The position numbers and the translations under genes are program-made. A DNA stretch of 64,000 nt from Nemopilema nomurai (lineage: Eukaryota; Cnidaria; Scyphozoa; Rhizostomeae; Rhizostomatidae), in NCBI GenBank assembly GCA_003864495.1, contig PEDN01001372.1:62001-126000 (forward strand). Reading direction: 5' to 3'. Positions 51,637 through 64,000 of this stretch are shown here, one piece after another. Position 1 is the first letter of the stretch. Every line of letters starts with the position of its first letter. A model generated the notes under the pieces. That model worked only from the letters and a program-made list of their open reading frames with translations, was not told the DNA's origin and made no database searches.

Positions 51637-54054
51637 GGTTTGAAATACGGCGGACAAAGTCCCACGGGTTAATGTGCTGTAGCCAAGAGCGAATGAAGTG
51701 TTCGATGTATTGCCACGCGTAGAAGACGTATAAAGTGCGACGGGTCTTGCTCCTGTGGTTCTTACGAAGGTGAAAACTGATTTAGCTACTTTCAGAGCAC
51801 GTCAGCGCTACAGTCATGAAATAAGCTCACGACGGGAGGACACGACTTCACCAAGGGCAGGATATTACTTTCACTTGATGAACAGAAAACATCTGCAAGG
51901 ATCTAGATCTCGAGAGCGATTGGATTACGCGAATGCCATAAGACATATCAATCACGCTCAGCGAACGACACAATGGCGATGGACGCTATGAATGAATTAT
52001 CCTGTCCTTGCCCCTCTCGAGGTGAAACTCACAGTCGACCAATGGTTTGGTAGAAGAGAAGCCCTGCTTTGTGATCGGTGACAGAGCTCCTGCTGTGTGA
52101 CCCTGTAATGCTTCCGCGCAGCCTAGCAAGCCGTGGCAATATAAATTTCCTTTTGCCCGAAGACCGGTCCACGCCATAATTCATTTCGATAGGTGTTTAG
52201 GGGAATGTCATAATTAGCATGAAACCCACCAATCACTGGACAACCACCATTGGTTCGCACACGCAGGCTCAAGGGATTTCATGCCTCTAAACCCATCAAA
52301 GATGACGCGATGACCGTGCAGTTATTTGGATTACAACAAGGATCACCGAAGAATGGTCGAATTCGGTGACGTAAAACTGCGCGAATTTCCCATACGCGAA
52401 ACCTTGATCCCCACGAATTACAAAACTATCCATACTTCATTCCAATCGCCGGTTCACTGTGCCATGAAAATGTAATCGTGCTGACTAAGAAAGGAAGGAA
52501 ACGGAAAACCCTTTACCACGATGTTAATTTGAATTCAAAAATGAAGTTTCCATAGAAGTTGTTGCCTGTTTGACTCAGAGCTATCGGGCCCCTTTGGCTC
52601 GCTATCGACTTTATGAGGAATACCAAGAAACAGTTCCGGGTAGACGTGAATAGACTTTCACAAGGAAGGACCAAGGCAACAGGGAAATTCTGGAGGAGTA
52701 ATAAATAACATCACGTGTGCCTCGAGTGTGGAGAAAAACTACAGCGAATGACATAAAATTTAAAAAAAAAACAAACTGAGCAAATTCTTTGATCAAACTC
52801 CCAATACATGAAAAAAGCTTTGGAGATCTTTCCTGAGCTTGATAGTAAATTTGAAAATAAATTTCAATGAAAACTAGCAAGTTCCATATCATATTTATCT
52901 AATCAAATGTATTCACTTATTTTTGAATCGATTAATTACAGGGTGATATGCAAAAAGTTGACTTGTGTGCAAACATTCAAAATGCTTGGTATCTTATGAT
53001 ATTGTTAAGCATTGCCATGACAACTAGTGAGATAATTCGACATAGCATAACAATGTCTGATATACCAAATGTCGTATAATGATTGTGTCATTTTGTGTCA
53101 CTGGACTGTTGCAGCAGCGTAGTATTTAAAGCTTGGATGAAATATTTTTTTTATATTCATTAAACCTGAAATAATTGCTACACTAAGTTTTACTACCTTT
53201 AGGTATTCATAATAGATTCTACACTGCTCTCTAAGTACAGAAAAACATGAAGTTCCTTATCATAAAAAATACAGTGGCATTGGTAATAGCTTTAGAGAAA
53301 AAGAACTTTATAAATATCTGTATTACCTAGAAACTTTTTAAAATGCACAATGGGAATAATGGTTGCATAAAACTCGGAAATGACACCATGACAAAAAGTG
53401 GACTTGAAAGAGACGCATACTCGAAAAACTGCTTTTTAAAGGATTTAGAGCTAGCATTCTGTAAACAAATCCCATAGAGAAATTCATGAAATTTTTTTCC
53501 TATACATGTTATTGTATCTGAAAAGTCTCCTTTTGCGCACCGCATACTTGGGTTTAATAGGTTTTATAGAGTGGCTGATCTTTGTCTGGGTCTTCTTGCA
53601 AGCATCTGAAGTAATTAGCAACAATACTAAACAGACGTAATGCCAGAACTTCAGCCAATTTCAACTGCGATTGGGAGTCAATCAAGCACAAAGCTTTGCT
53701 TCAGTCACTCAATGGGCAGACGTTGTAACAGCTAGACACAAGGCGGAAACTTTTGCGTACCAAAATTGCGTGGGAGACTTTTGACTTTGATGAGCGAAAA
53801 TCGTAAGTGAGGCTGGTGGATAAAGCAACATCAGATGCTGATCCAATGGGTTGCATAAAACACTATTGACATGGCCATAAGGCCAAAATAATCTGCCTCG
53901 TGGGTAAAACTGTTTTCTCACCAGAAATGTAGTGTGAGCGAGGCACAGTCAAGCTGGGAAAGAAAACAGCCCAGGAGCAGCCGCGCAATATCACAAAGAC
54001 AACTCACAATCATTCGCGAAATTCACACGCCTTGGTCGACAGCTCCTGTTTTAT

Positions 54055-54101
54055 AGCCTGAGTTCCAGGCCCCAAACCAATTTGAGCCTGGGCCTGAGGC
54101 T
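54055..54101. repeat. Short imperfect hairpin
   Basis: AGCCTGAGTTCCAGGC at 54055-54070 pairs imperfectly with GCCTGGGCCTGAGGCT at 54086-54101 across a 15-base loop. It may be a fragment of a dispersed repeat. Confidence 0.6.
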
Positions 54102-56493
54102 ACTTTCATATTGCAACGAAGCATATCTAAAAATGATAGTTTCAGAAAACATATCTTGGGTTGGATATATAACAGGACGCGTGTATGCTATGGTCAGTAC
54201 TTAGGTCTAAAGTCCCAATAAACGTTGACACACGGCCAACGATTGGCCAACAACAAATTTCGGCAACTTCATTTGCAGATGAGTAAATGCCCTTGCACGT
54301 AATCGCTTTTAATTAACCACTTCAGAGCCATTCAAGTGTCTGGCCTGCATAAGTGTTGTGCTGTGACGGTTGCGAAAAAGCTGGACACGGGGTTGCGGAG
54401 GAGGACAAATAGGCCTAAATTATAGAATGATATAGGAAAGAATGTTTCGATAAAGATAATATGGAATGTTTCAAAGTGGTGTTCTAATCGACAGAAAGCG
54501 TGGAAGCTAATACATGTAACTAGAAAATCTTTATTAATAGTTAAATGTAGGATGGTATCGCCCATTTCGCTAAATCACCTAGGAAAGTATTGCCCCTTGG
54601 ACTTGACACTCGAACAACCTTTCGCGAACGCTATTACCACACGTTATCCTCCGCGTTTACTAGGAATCCTTGAGTTTCATTGTGTATTACTTAGAATACC
54701 TACTGTGTATAGATGGAAGACCTGGTTTTCATGGTAAAGAACATTGTAAAAAGAGGCCATGGCTCTCAATGTCAATGCACATTAATCGTGGATTTCTAAA
54801 GAGGACATATCTTTTAATGACGGGAGAGAAGAAAAGTACAAAGGTATAATACTAATGTAGCTGCCTAGATATATGTGTATATGTATATCACTGCTTCAAG
54901 AATTCTTCACGAAAATTAATATTGTCCTTCTATTAGTATCTTGGGCAAAACCAAAAGTCTTTATCATTTCCACTGGAATTGACCCCAATTAATCCAAACC
55001 TTCTATTAGCATGGAAGTTTTGTTGCGGACATTTGCAGATCACGTACTGTCTTTGTCGACTCGAAGTGGATCAGAGATCATAAACTTTCGATTTTCATCA
55101 ACAATTAAGACGAAAATACTCGAAGTCAATAAAGTTATACCAAGAAAACACCGTACTCGAGTTGGGTTGCTATTGATATGATAGAGCATGCCAGATTTCT
55201 ATCATACCCAAAACGATCCAATTACAACAGCCTGAACAATGATACAATGGCAGTTCCAACGAAAAAATTGATGAACGCAGTGGTTTAGCAAGAACGTCAG
55301 CACCAGTTGCTAAATGGCAACTGCTCAAACTAAGCATCGCAAGCTTTGTTCATGTGTATGTACACTGTCAATATATCCCTGATGCAGAGTAGCTCTCCTC
55401 TTGGTCATTATATGACCAAAGCTACCTATGGCTCAAATGATGAAATGCAGACGCCAACCTTGGGTAAGGTTCTCGCATAACCTCAAGTCACGAATGGGCG
55501 TTGCGGATATAGCAAAGATGATCAGAGACACGTGTTTCACATCAACGTTCATTCTAATCCTGAGGAAATATCCTCTTTGCTCGGTTCAGCAAGCAGTTGA
55601 CCATAAAGGATTTCAGATGCAGCAAAATCATTCAGATAAAACGACTTCTGAGCTCATAGCGAAATCCCAATGAATCTGATACAAATCTAAAAGAGGAGAA
55701 GCTTTTGACATTGGCAACAGTTGAGAGTTTTCAAATCATCAGCTCCGAAACACGTATCTTTCTAGCCAAGAAAAGATTAAGTGCACATAATTTGGAAATA
55801 AAAAATGGCGAAGTTGAGGAAAGCTTAGCCGTAGAGATCAGGGATAACATATCGCTAATGGCCAGAGGTTGTCAAGGTTGAGATTTATTCTTTTCGTCTT
55901 TTCGTGCTGTGAAATGGGAGAACAAGGAGATAAAGGCTCAGAAACCTTTGCGCCTTTAGAATTGTTGGATCACATTGTTACTTTCGTGACAAGTTATGGA
56001 ATGGTGGGGCAGTGCCTGACTTTAATGAATAAAATAGATTTCATCATACCTGAAAAATCATAGATCAAGAATATTTCACAGAGAAGCACGGATCTGAGAT
56101 ATGCATTATTGGGGGTTTGTGATCTACAACCCCCCTCCCCTTTCAGTAGTTGTCTATATCACAAAGGTATCAAGTTATTTTCGATATCAACAAGCTTTTA
56201 TGCATGAATTTGACAAGAAGCGTAATGCAAAACCGTAGGTAAAGCTTCCTTTGACAAAATATACCAACAGTGTCTTGTATTTGACAAAAAGGGTATTATA
56301 CAAGTGATATGCAACAAGAAGGCCTTCGTTAATGAAGACCAAACTATGTCAAATCTTCGAAATAAAAGAGGGGACCAGACCATCCTTGAGATGTATCAAA
56401 ATCAACTCAGCCCTTTTAATCTCATCTTACCATCCATTAACAAAACAAATGTATAAATGAGATAGAAAAAAAATCAAAATTTCTAGATTTCAA

Positions 56494-56567
56494 CATATAT
56501 ATTATATTTGTTATATATTATAAATGTTATATATTATATATTTTATATATTATATATGTTATATATT
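56494..56567. repeat. AT-rich simple repeat
   Basis: Repeated ATATTATATATTT-type units with an irregular period of about 10-14 bases. The plus-strand ORF through it is low-complexity Ile/Tyr/Leu and is not a gene. Confidence 0.85.
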
Positions 56568-57678
56568 CAAAATAAGCCATCATTCCCTTGCTCAGTATTG
56601 GCACCTGCTCTGAATTTCGCTGCAAAATCCGCTACGATACATGAATCAGCCCTGCAAGCAGTTTACTATCAAATCATGCCGATCAAAGAAAATCGTCGTG
56701 GTAGAAATAAATACTCCTATTTCGAAAATTTTGTACCAGAAACCATCATGTACCAAACGACCGTACTTAAGTTTCTGATTAGAGTAACGGTAGCTTAATC
56801 ACTTCAATAATCATGATCGATTCTTATCCCTGAATTACTTTGATAGTGGCCTTGACCTGACCTGGACATTAGCAGAGCTCGTGTAGACTTTACTCCATAA
56901 ATCTACAAGTTCCAAAATTTGGCACCCTGCACGACAATTTTGACCCAGGATCGAGCAAACAATGAGCGCCGAAAAACTTCGCGAAACATTCAACTTTACG
57001 TTTTAGACGCAGTAACGGTGTTTGCAAGTCTGCGATAAAGCTTCGTGACCGACCCTGCAAATCACTATCTACATTTAATTGCTGAATGCAATTCGCTGAG
57101 CCCTCCCTGGTTTGAGAGATAATCGAAGGATTCATTCGGCCCCGATATGCAGTAGAGTTTCACAGAAAACGACTAACAACCAGACTTACGAGTAGATGAT
57201 TTAAAGCTTCGAATTATCAATTGGTGCAGAAATCTCCCTGCCCGAAGAACACAAAATGGAAGCAGAGAAACACTTCAAACAATCGACAAAGGGACAGTGT
57301 ATGACGTCATTCCAACCATCTAATTTGAGAAATTTATCCCGATTCGTTGAATCAAATCCGAATAATTATGATTCGAAAGCCAAAACACATACCGACGACC
57401 AAGTGAGATCGAATGCGACTAACATTCATACAAGCAGAATGACAGAGCACTAGCTAATTTCGCTGGGTATATGTTCGTTGACACTGTTACACATAACTAC
57501 TCATACAAAGACTATACTCAAGTGCACAAACAATCAAGGGGTGCTGAGCTTCTACAACTGAAGACTTGCAAACAAAACTGCCTAGAGTATTCTGCTTACT
57601 GTTGCCTTATGATACAACAGTCTTTAAAAATATCAAAATTATATTTTTCCCAAAAGTTTTCAGCCATGACGGGCAGTA

Positions 57679-57837
57679 ACGTAGGAACCTAGGGGGGCAG
57701 AAGGGGCATGTCCCCACGTTTTCATAAGCCAAACAGAATTTCCAATGCAAGACCTAAATGTGCCCCTTCCAGGTCATTAAGTTCGAGGGTCATTTGCCCT
57801 TTTTGACCTGCCCCCACTGTTTAGATGCTTCCTACGT
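57679..57837. mobile_element. Short palindromic MITE-like element
   Basis: The ends are inverted repeats (ACGTAGGA at 57679-57686 and TCCTACGT at 57830-57837). They enclose G-rich then C-rich arms (GGGGGGCAGAAGGGGCATG and GACCTGCCCCCAC). The composition is unlike the AT-rich surroundings and there is no ORF. The pattern resembles short dispersed repeats of marine invertebrate genomes, but no family name can be given. Confidence 0.6.
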
Positions 57838-60800
57838 CCATGCATACAGTTAGACGTACGTGAAGGAAAATCAACAAAGTAGCCCCAAAAAGGAAAGAAC
57901 CTGCTTAGAGCGTTCCCAGCGGCGGAGAATCTTGCTAGCAAAGGCATGGCATTGTCATACCAGACTATTAAACGAATGTATCTGGCTGTCACTATCGAAA
58001 CACCGCTGCCGGGCCTCTGAAAAGACTACCATGCCGATTGCAGCCACAATAATCTCCGGCCGCTGGGAGGTAAGAGGATGCGTTCGGTATCGCTTAATAA
58101 AGACCATTAAATAGGCAAGTTTTTCTTTTCACCAAAATCCGCAAAGATCGACGCTGGTTTTCGACAAACCACTAACGGGAGAGGTAGCGGCACATATACC
58201 ACTGAAGAACCGATACATCCGCAATAAAACTAAGGTTAGTGGCAGAATGACATTGTATTCAAGTCGAATCCCATTTAAATTGAATGAAATTGAATCCAAC
58301 ATTCAAGGTCGCGTCTTCGAAAGCATTAATGAAATATAGGTCACCCAGGATACTTTGGCAAATTAAGCACGCATTCCATGCATGAAAGATCAAGTGTTCA
58401 TAAACGAAATCTTCAATTGAGCTTTTAATACTACATTTTGAAAAATTAATTCATTTCACCCTCAGAACTCAGCATCAACTATAGTTCTATGTCAAAATGA
58501 AGCCCAATTATATGTGGCTTCGGGATAATAGACGATACGCATTTCTTTTAAAAGAAACGTGACTTCATTCCAGAAAATTTTTTCTCATTTTGTTACCTAA
58601 TGCATCCAATAAAATGGTAGCAAAAGGGGCTGATGCTACTATTACTTTAGAATACTGCACCATCCTAAGTGTGAACGATTATGAGAAGAAATAAAAGGTG
58701 CAAAAGTCTTGAAAACAACCGTCTATGTTGTTACGAAATCAAAGCTTCGGAAAAGATCCAAAGACATTTTTTCCACATCTTTTTATTATAAAGAACATAT
58801 TATATGAAACAATAGGCACAATTTTTCGAAAGTTAAGAAACTACCCTACGCACCTCTGCGAGAGAACAAATATTTGCCCGTTTGAGGGAATTTACTGTGC
58901 GTGGAGTAGCAGTGGAAATCTCTGAAAATCATTGTTTGCATGTTGTGCGAAGGAAGGTTGTTTATGGACTCGATAAACCATCTTTTTATGATTCATTAGA
59001 TTAGCACTTAACCTAGAAAGCACCTCTGAAGAATTCTTTAAAAAATGATACCAAATTTCTCTCGTAACCTATTAGAGAAGACTAAAAGTGTCCTAGCTGA
59101 GATAGACAAACTGTTTGACAGAATAGAGATTTTTATCAAAAATTCTCATAAGTGCTCTGCTCGAAGGACAACCATGTGCCATCAATTACATACACACATA
59201 CATACTACGCAGATGAGTGCTGCTGTTAAGAAGGCCAGAGGGCAACTTAGAGCCTGTACCTAACAATGCCTGCTTGTGCTTAGATACAGGTTCCCATTCA
59301 AACGTTTTGGTCCAATTGCCTTGGTGTCTTCAGTAACATGCATGAATACACGGACTTGGTGCCAGTTGGAATGGGCGCGGGTTATGGGAAAAACATCAAG
59401 GTCAAGTTACTCTTAAGTTGAATGCTCTTGGCTTTATATTCTATCCCATCAAATAAACAAACTGAAATTGGGATGGTCGCTCGGCCACTTGAAAGCACTT
59501 TAGTAGAGAGGAAAATTCTTGGCAGAATCACCGGAATACCAATGACACAGACATGTGCAATTTGGAGAGGTCAGGAATGGTTCAGCCTGTTTACAAACGC
59601 GAGGCCGTCTTTAATGTGCTACAGATGATCTCTTTATCTCGTGGATTCTAAAGAAGATTCCCGTTTAGAGCAATTCTACGCAAAAACAAACAAACAAATA
59701 GAGAAAAAAGAGTGTGGAGATTAGGGGATTTTGCGTAGATGAGAATTCTTATCCACGATAAAAGCGGGGACCCGTGTTAAAGTAGTATTCAATGGAGATA
59801 ATCGACCTCTTGTTCAAAGAGATTATTTCACTCTCGAATTTCCTGGAGCATTGATACCCTGTGGCTCGGTGTATTTGCTTGGACATCAGGAGAGCAAAAA
59901 AGAAATCAATGAACAGTGGCCTACTCTTGGACAGGCTTGGCATTGAAATTCAAAGACATGTCTTCTCTTAGGTAATTCCATGGCAAATTTTAAGGTTGAA
60001 ACATCAGCCAAAGGAAGTGAATGAGGACTCAAAATCAAGATTAAGCTGAACCATACGCGTGGGAAATTAGTGTCCGAGGTCGACCCTTTGAAAAGCAAAT
60101 CAAAACACTTTGTTATAGAGTTGGTCCTATCAAGTAGGAACCGTCTTCAGTAATCGAAAGGCAAATATGACACGACATCAGGATCAAAAGAGCAAGGACG
60201 AAATTATTCGGCTTTGTCTCGATTCATCGTGAAAGCAAGTGTCTAACACTCTAGTGAAAACGGTGGCACATACCTTCTTTACTCAGAACTACCAACCAGC
60301 TGTGCCACAGGCAACCAGCCATGTTACAGGCAACCACTACACCTGCAGCATCACCATGAACGACCGCTGACGCTAGCTCTGCACTGAAATAGAAGAAAAA
60401 GCTTCGTTAAAGAATCTCCTGTTCTGAAAGGTGTCTTGAAAGAAGCATTGTAATTTTAGACTGCCAGTCGTACGTTAATGAAACCCCTACCATTCCTGGC
60501 TTATGAGTGCAATCCTACAAAACATTCATCACCTTTTAAATTTGAGGGAGGGGGGCTAAAAATGTAAAGAAAGGGGCTTGCAAGCTCAACATTAGAGGGC
60601 AAGTGGGCGTGGCCCTTTGCTCCATCACTAAATAGAGAGCCTACATTGCCATTGCATAGCAAATATTTCAATTTCCAACCCCATTCATATTTTTATACAA
60701 CAGGGCTTTAAACTTGACAGGGCTGCTCTCCAGCACAACCTGACACACCGCTTTACATTTTACTTGAGGGAGCCTCAGCCCCGGTGCCCCCTAATAGAGC

Positions 60801-62453
60801 CACAACTTTGAAGTAGTCAATGTAGTTTATATCATGAAATAGATGAAAAAATATCAAAAGAAGAACAGAGAATGCTGCTTTAGGTTTTAGAATTAAATAT
60901 TACATTTCAAATGAATTAAACCGCTTTGTCAATTAAAGCAAATTATTTAAATGATCACGTGTTTACAAAGGAGCAAAATGCCATAAAACGTAGCAATTTC
61001 CAAAAGACAAGAAGAAATTCGGACCCGATTCGCTTGCTCATTAAGACTCAGCCTCTAATCAGAGATATGCAAACCTCTCTTCAAGAAACAGCTATCACTT
61101 TCTGAAGTGCCATCATCTTATGAGCAGCGCCAAAAAAGAAGTGCCGGCCACATGAGGCAATGCATTTTTTCAGTAGGAAATACGGTATACTAGCATACGC
61201 ATTCTGTTGCCTTATCAATCAATTGTCAGATTGATTAAGATGATTAAAGTGAATCAACTGTGGGTGCAAAAAGAAGGGCCACTTATCAAGGGTTCCCTTG
61301 TCTAGCATCTGTCAAAAATCGAAAGTTTTAGAACATTGAATTCTGCTACACATCAAACACAGCTCCCCCCACCTTCTTCAAGAAATGCACAGCATTTTCT
61401 TTAGCTTCGATGTAGTCCGACTGAATCAGGTAAAATAGGCAAAATGACGGCGTCAAAACTCTAAAATCTTAGATAAACTGTTTTCCAAAATTTTAACAAT
61501 GTGCCATTCAGTGCGTTCTGATGACGTATAGAGTTCTAGCGACGGGCTGTAATATTCTGTTCGAAGAAAGTTAAGTGTTTCTAGCAGGGATAACGGGGGT
61601 TTACTCCGTGTACGCTGCCAGCCAAAACTTTGACCGCAAACAGCAATTTTAGAGTCACAATGTCTGTCCCTGCTCCCCCTGCAGGCACTTAAATTGGTGA
61701 TCAACATTGTTCTGGGAGGAGGCTGTTGGCTACTCTTTGTCCTTAAGGGTGAATGGGAAAGAAAATTGAGCCCGTTTATGTGCTGAAGAAACTTTGGCCT
61801 GCGTTGTAGACAGGACTCCGATAAAGGGTAAATTAAAGAAACGATAGTTGCTCTGCAAAAGATTTTTAATAAAAACCCTCAGATTACGAAGATTAACCCT
61901 ATCTAAGCCAGGTTTGAAGAGAAATATTGCAGTTTTGGCTAATTTGGTAGAAACTTCAGACGCGTCTCTGCGAGAACGACAAAGTAGGCTTCTGCAAAAG
62001 CAATGTGATCCACAAGTGATCTTCGTCTTCTCTGTAGAAGAGCCATAGTCGATAGTGCCATGCTCCTAAGATGGGTCAGGCTAGTGCAATAGAGAGCAGG
62101 TTCGGGTGATGATTTATCCTGTACAGCAAACGTGCAGATTAACAAAGATTTGAGGATAGATGAAGGAAATGGGCGGGTTATTAGAGGAACTAATTCAGAA
62201 AAGGAAGCGACGGGTTCCAGTTTCACAACGGGCATTAAGAATAATTGATGGTGACTGGGCCAGACTTATTCGTCTGGTTGAAATGATCCAACGGTAACAT
62301 ATAATAAGCTCCAAGGTCACCAGGAGACTCCATTAAATACATCAATAAGGACAGGTTGCCCATTAGGGCTGCTTCCTCAAACAGCCCACAACCTCAGCGC
62401 AATTGCATAACAGCTACAGCCTATCAATAAATGCAAAGATAGCGCACTGTATA

Positions 62454-62466
62454 GGGGGGGGGGGGG
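62454..62466. repeat. G13 homopolymer
   Basis: Thirteen G residues followed by AGGGGG; the same length as the run at 5723-5735. Confidence 0.8.
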
Positions 62467-64000
62467 AGGGGGAAGAGGTCATAGACTGGTAGTCGAGCTA
62501 GATGCTTGCCCGAATAGTAGAAGATCGTAGCATCACAGGGGCATTGGGCTTTTTTGCCTTTCACTTTATCTGTTTACCACGATTGAACAGTACGAGCGGG
62601 GAAGGAAAATCCAAAGGACTCGACCGAAGTCAAAAGCCAGCCACGTCTGAACATCTATTTGTTGCTCTGTTTTCTGTCTACGTATTGCCCGGGTATGCAC
62701 TAGACGGCCCTGCATTTGATTTATCTCTCTGATTTACCTCTTCAGACATCGCTTCAATTGTTACTCCTTTTAGACCTGCACCAGATTTTCTATAACATCT
62801 GACTGTTAGGATAGAAAAGAAGGTGCTGAAAGGATTTCATAATAATTAATAACTAATGAATCGAAGCGCCTATCCTGCCTCTGCCCGACCGCTGAAGATG
62901 ACAAGATTAATCATGGTGGACATGATGGCATCTACACGTCTGTATACATAGTTTCAAGCAAGACCATTCAGCAAATTATTTCAGGCTTAGCAATCTATAT
63001 CTCCTTCTGATATTACACTTCTTTAATGCTTGGCATGTTCTTCAGGGTAGAAAAATAGCTATGCAGCCTGTAAGTTTTCAAGACACCACAAAAAGGCTCG
63101 TAATACAATGAAATCTCTCTTCCATGGTTAACAACATCACACGTCATCAAAACAGACTATTACTAACAGGCATAGCTGTTCTATAAATGTTAGCAAAGGC
63201 AAGCCGAACCGTCGTCAAGGTTGAATTGTGGCTAGTTTACTTAACCGAGGGGTATAAAACCAAATATTCTTTGCCTCTGTTCACGTTGCTGTACTTTGAG
63301 GAAATTAGCCGTCAATTATTTTATGCTGTGAACTACAACTTCAAGTGTAGTATTTGCAACACAAGCGCAGATTTAACTGAGATGACAACTGGTAAAAAGA
63401 GGCAATCGATTGAAGAAATTGAATATCCTTGGCTTAATTTCACTGCCGCATCGATCCCAAGTCCATCATCTGCACCTCGGGTGACAATAATTTTGTCATT
63501 GAGTATGTAAAAATAAAAGCACTTTCTGGTTTCCCTTTGACAAAAGCTGAACTACGTCATTTTTAAGACCGATCTGTACACGAAGCTACCCCAAATGAAT
63601 AAAAACATTTAATCCGATAAAAAGGAAACAAAAATCAAAAGATATTTCAGAACTACCAAATTCCAAAAATACGAAACCATAGTGAATCTGGTTCGCTAGC
63701 ACCCAGAATCTTGGACAGAGGGGGCAAGAATATTCGACTTTTCATTTTCAAGAACCATGCCACAAAAACAGTAACACGCTGAGTGTGTGCAACAAGGCTG
63801 CGTTTCTGCATACTGAGCAATTCAATGCACGTCAATTCAACTGATCCACATTGAATACTCATGAAAGAGTATTTAATCTTAGGTTTACGGTGTTTACAAT
63901 TCAAAGACTTTATTGATGTGGAATCTGTACGATACATTTTTTCAACATTACACAGCTATAGATTCTTAGTCAATTTACGTCTACGAAAGAGATTGTTGGC

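Larger units (their letters stand above)
51637..64000. other. Gene-poor right end, no confident gene
   Basis: The first few hundred bases should be the promoter of Dkk3-like gene 2, reading leftwards. Beyond that, both strands show only short ORFs with no recognised family or splice context. Repeats are listed separately. ORFs at 59045-59263 and 63187-63510 (plus) were considered and not supported. Confidence 0.45.

Noticed and set aside
1..64000. tRNA, rRNA or CRISPR features
   Set aside because: No convincing tRNA T-arm with matching acceptor, no rRNA core and no CRISPR-like spaced repeats were seen by eye. A covariance-model scan would settle the RNA genes.

Overview
The window looks like nuclear DNA of a cnidarian, most likely an anthozoan such as a coral or sea anemone. 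It is AT-rich, its genes are split by GT-AG introns, and AATAAA signals follow the stop codons. Three genes encode the cysteine-rich domain of nematocyst minicollagens (C-x3-C-x3-C-x3-C-x3-CC), which is known only from cnidarian stinging capsules. The assignment rests on these protein families; no species could be named.

Positions 1-14600, plus strand: three tandem genes for secreted proteins that combine minicollagen-type cysteine-rich domains (CRDs) with long polyproline runs and have no Gly-X-Y collagen stretch. This is the architecture described for Hydra CPP-1 (cnidarian proline-rich protein 1), a disulfide-crosslinked capsule-wall component. Gene A (125-1353, 5' end outside the window) has eight CRDs and a 31-proline run. 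Gene B (4642-7938) reads cleanly across seven coding exons: signal peptide, acidic segment, Pro/Gln linker, short helical segment, CRD, 43-proline run, CRD, half CRD. Gene C (12661-14600) has the same plan, but the splice phase before its last exon does not fit.

Positions 23962-25299 and 44548-51636, minus strand: two Dickkopf-3-like genes. Each has two cysteine-rich colipase-type domains joined by a very short linker. The second has a convincing signal-peptide exon 6.2 kb upstream; the first exon of the other was not found. A Dkk3-related gene is reported from differentiating nematocytes in Hydra, so all five genes could be nematocyte genes, but that is inference.

The rest (about 14.6-24 kb, 25.3-44.5 kb and 51.7-64 kb) is gene-poor. 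It holds two inverted copies of a ~390 bp terminal-inverted-repeat element, a second short palindromic element, several minisatellites, a ~400 bp homopurine tract and AT-rich simple sequence. One short transmembrane ORF (19935-20128, minus) is a weak gene candidate.
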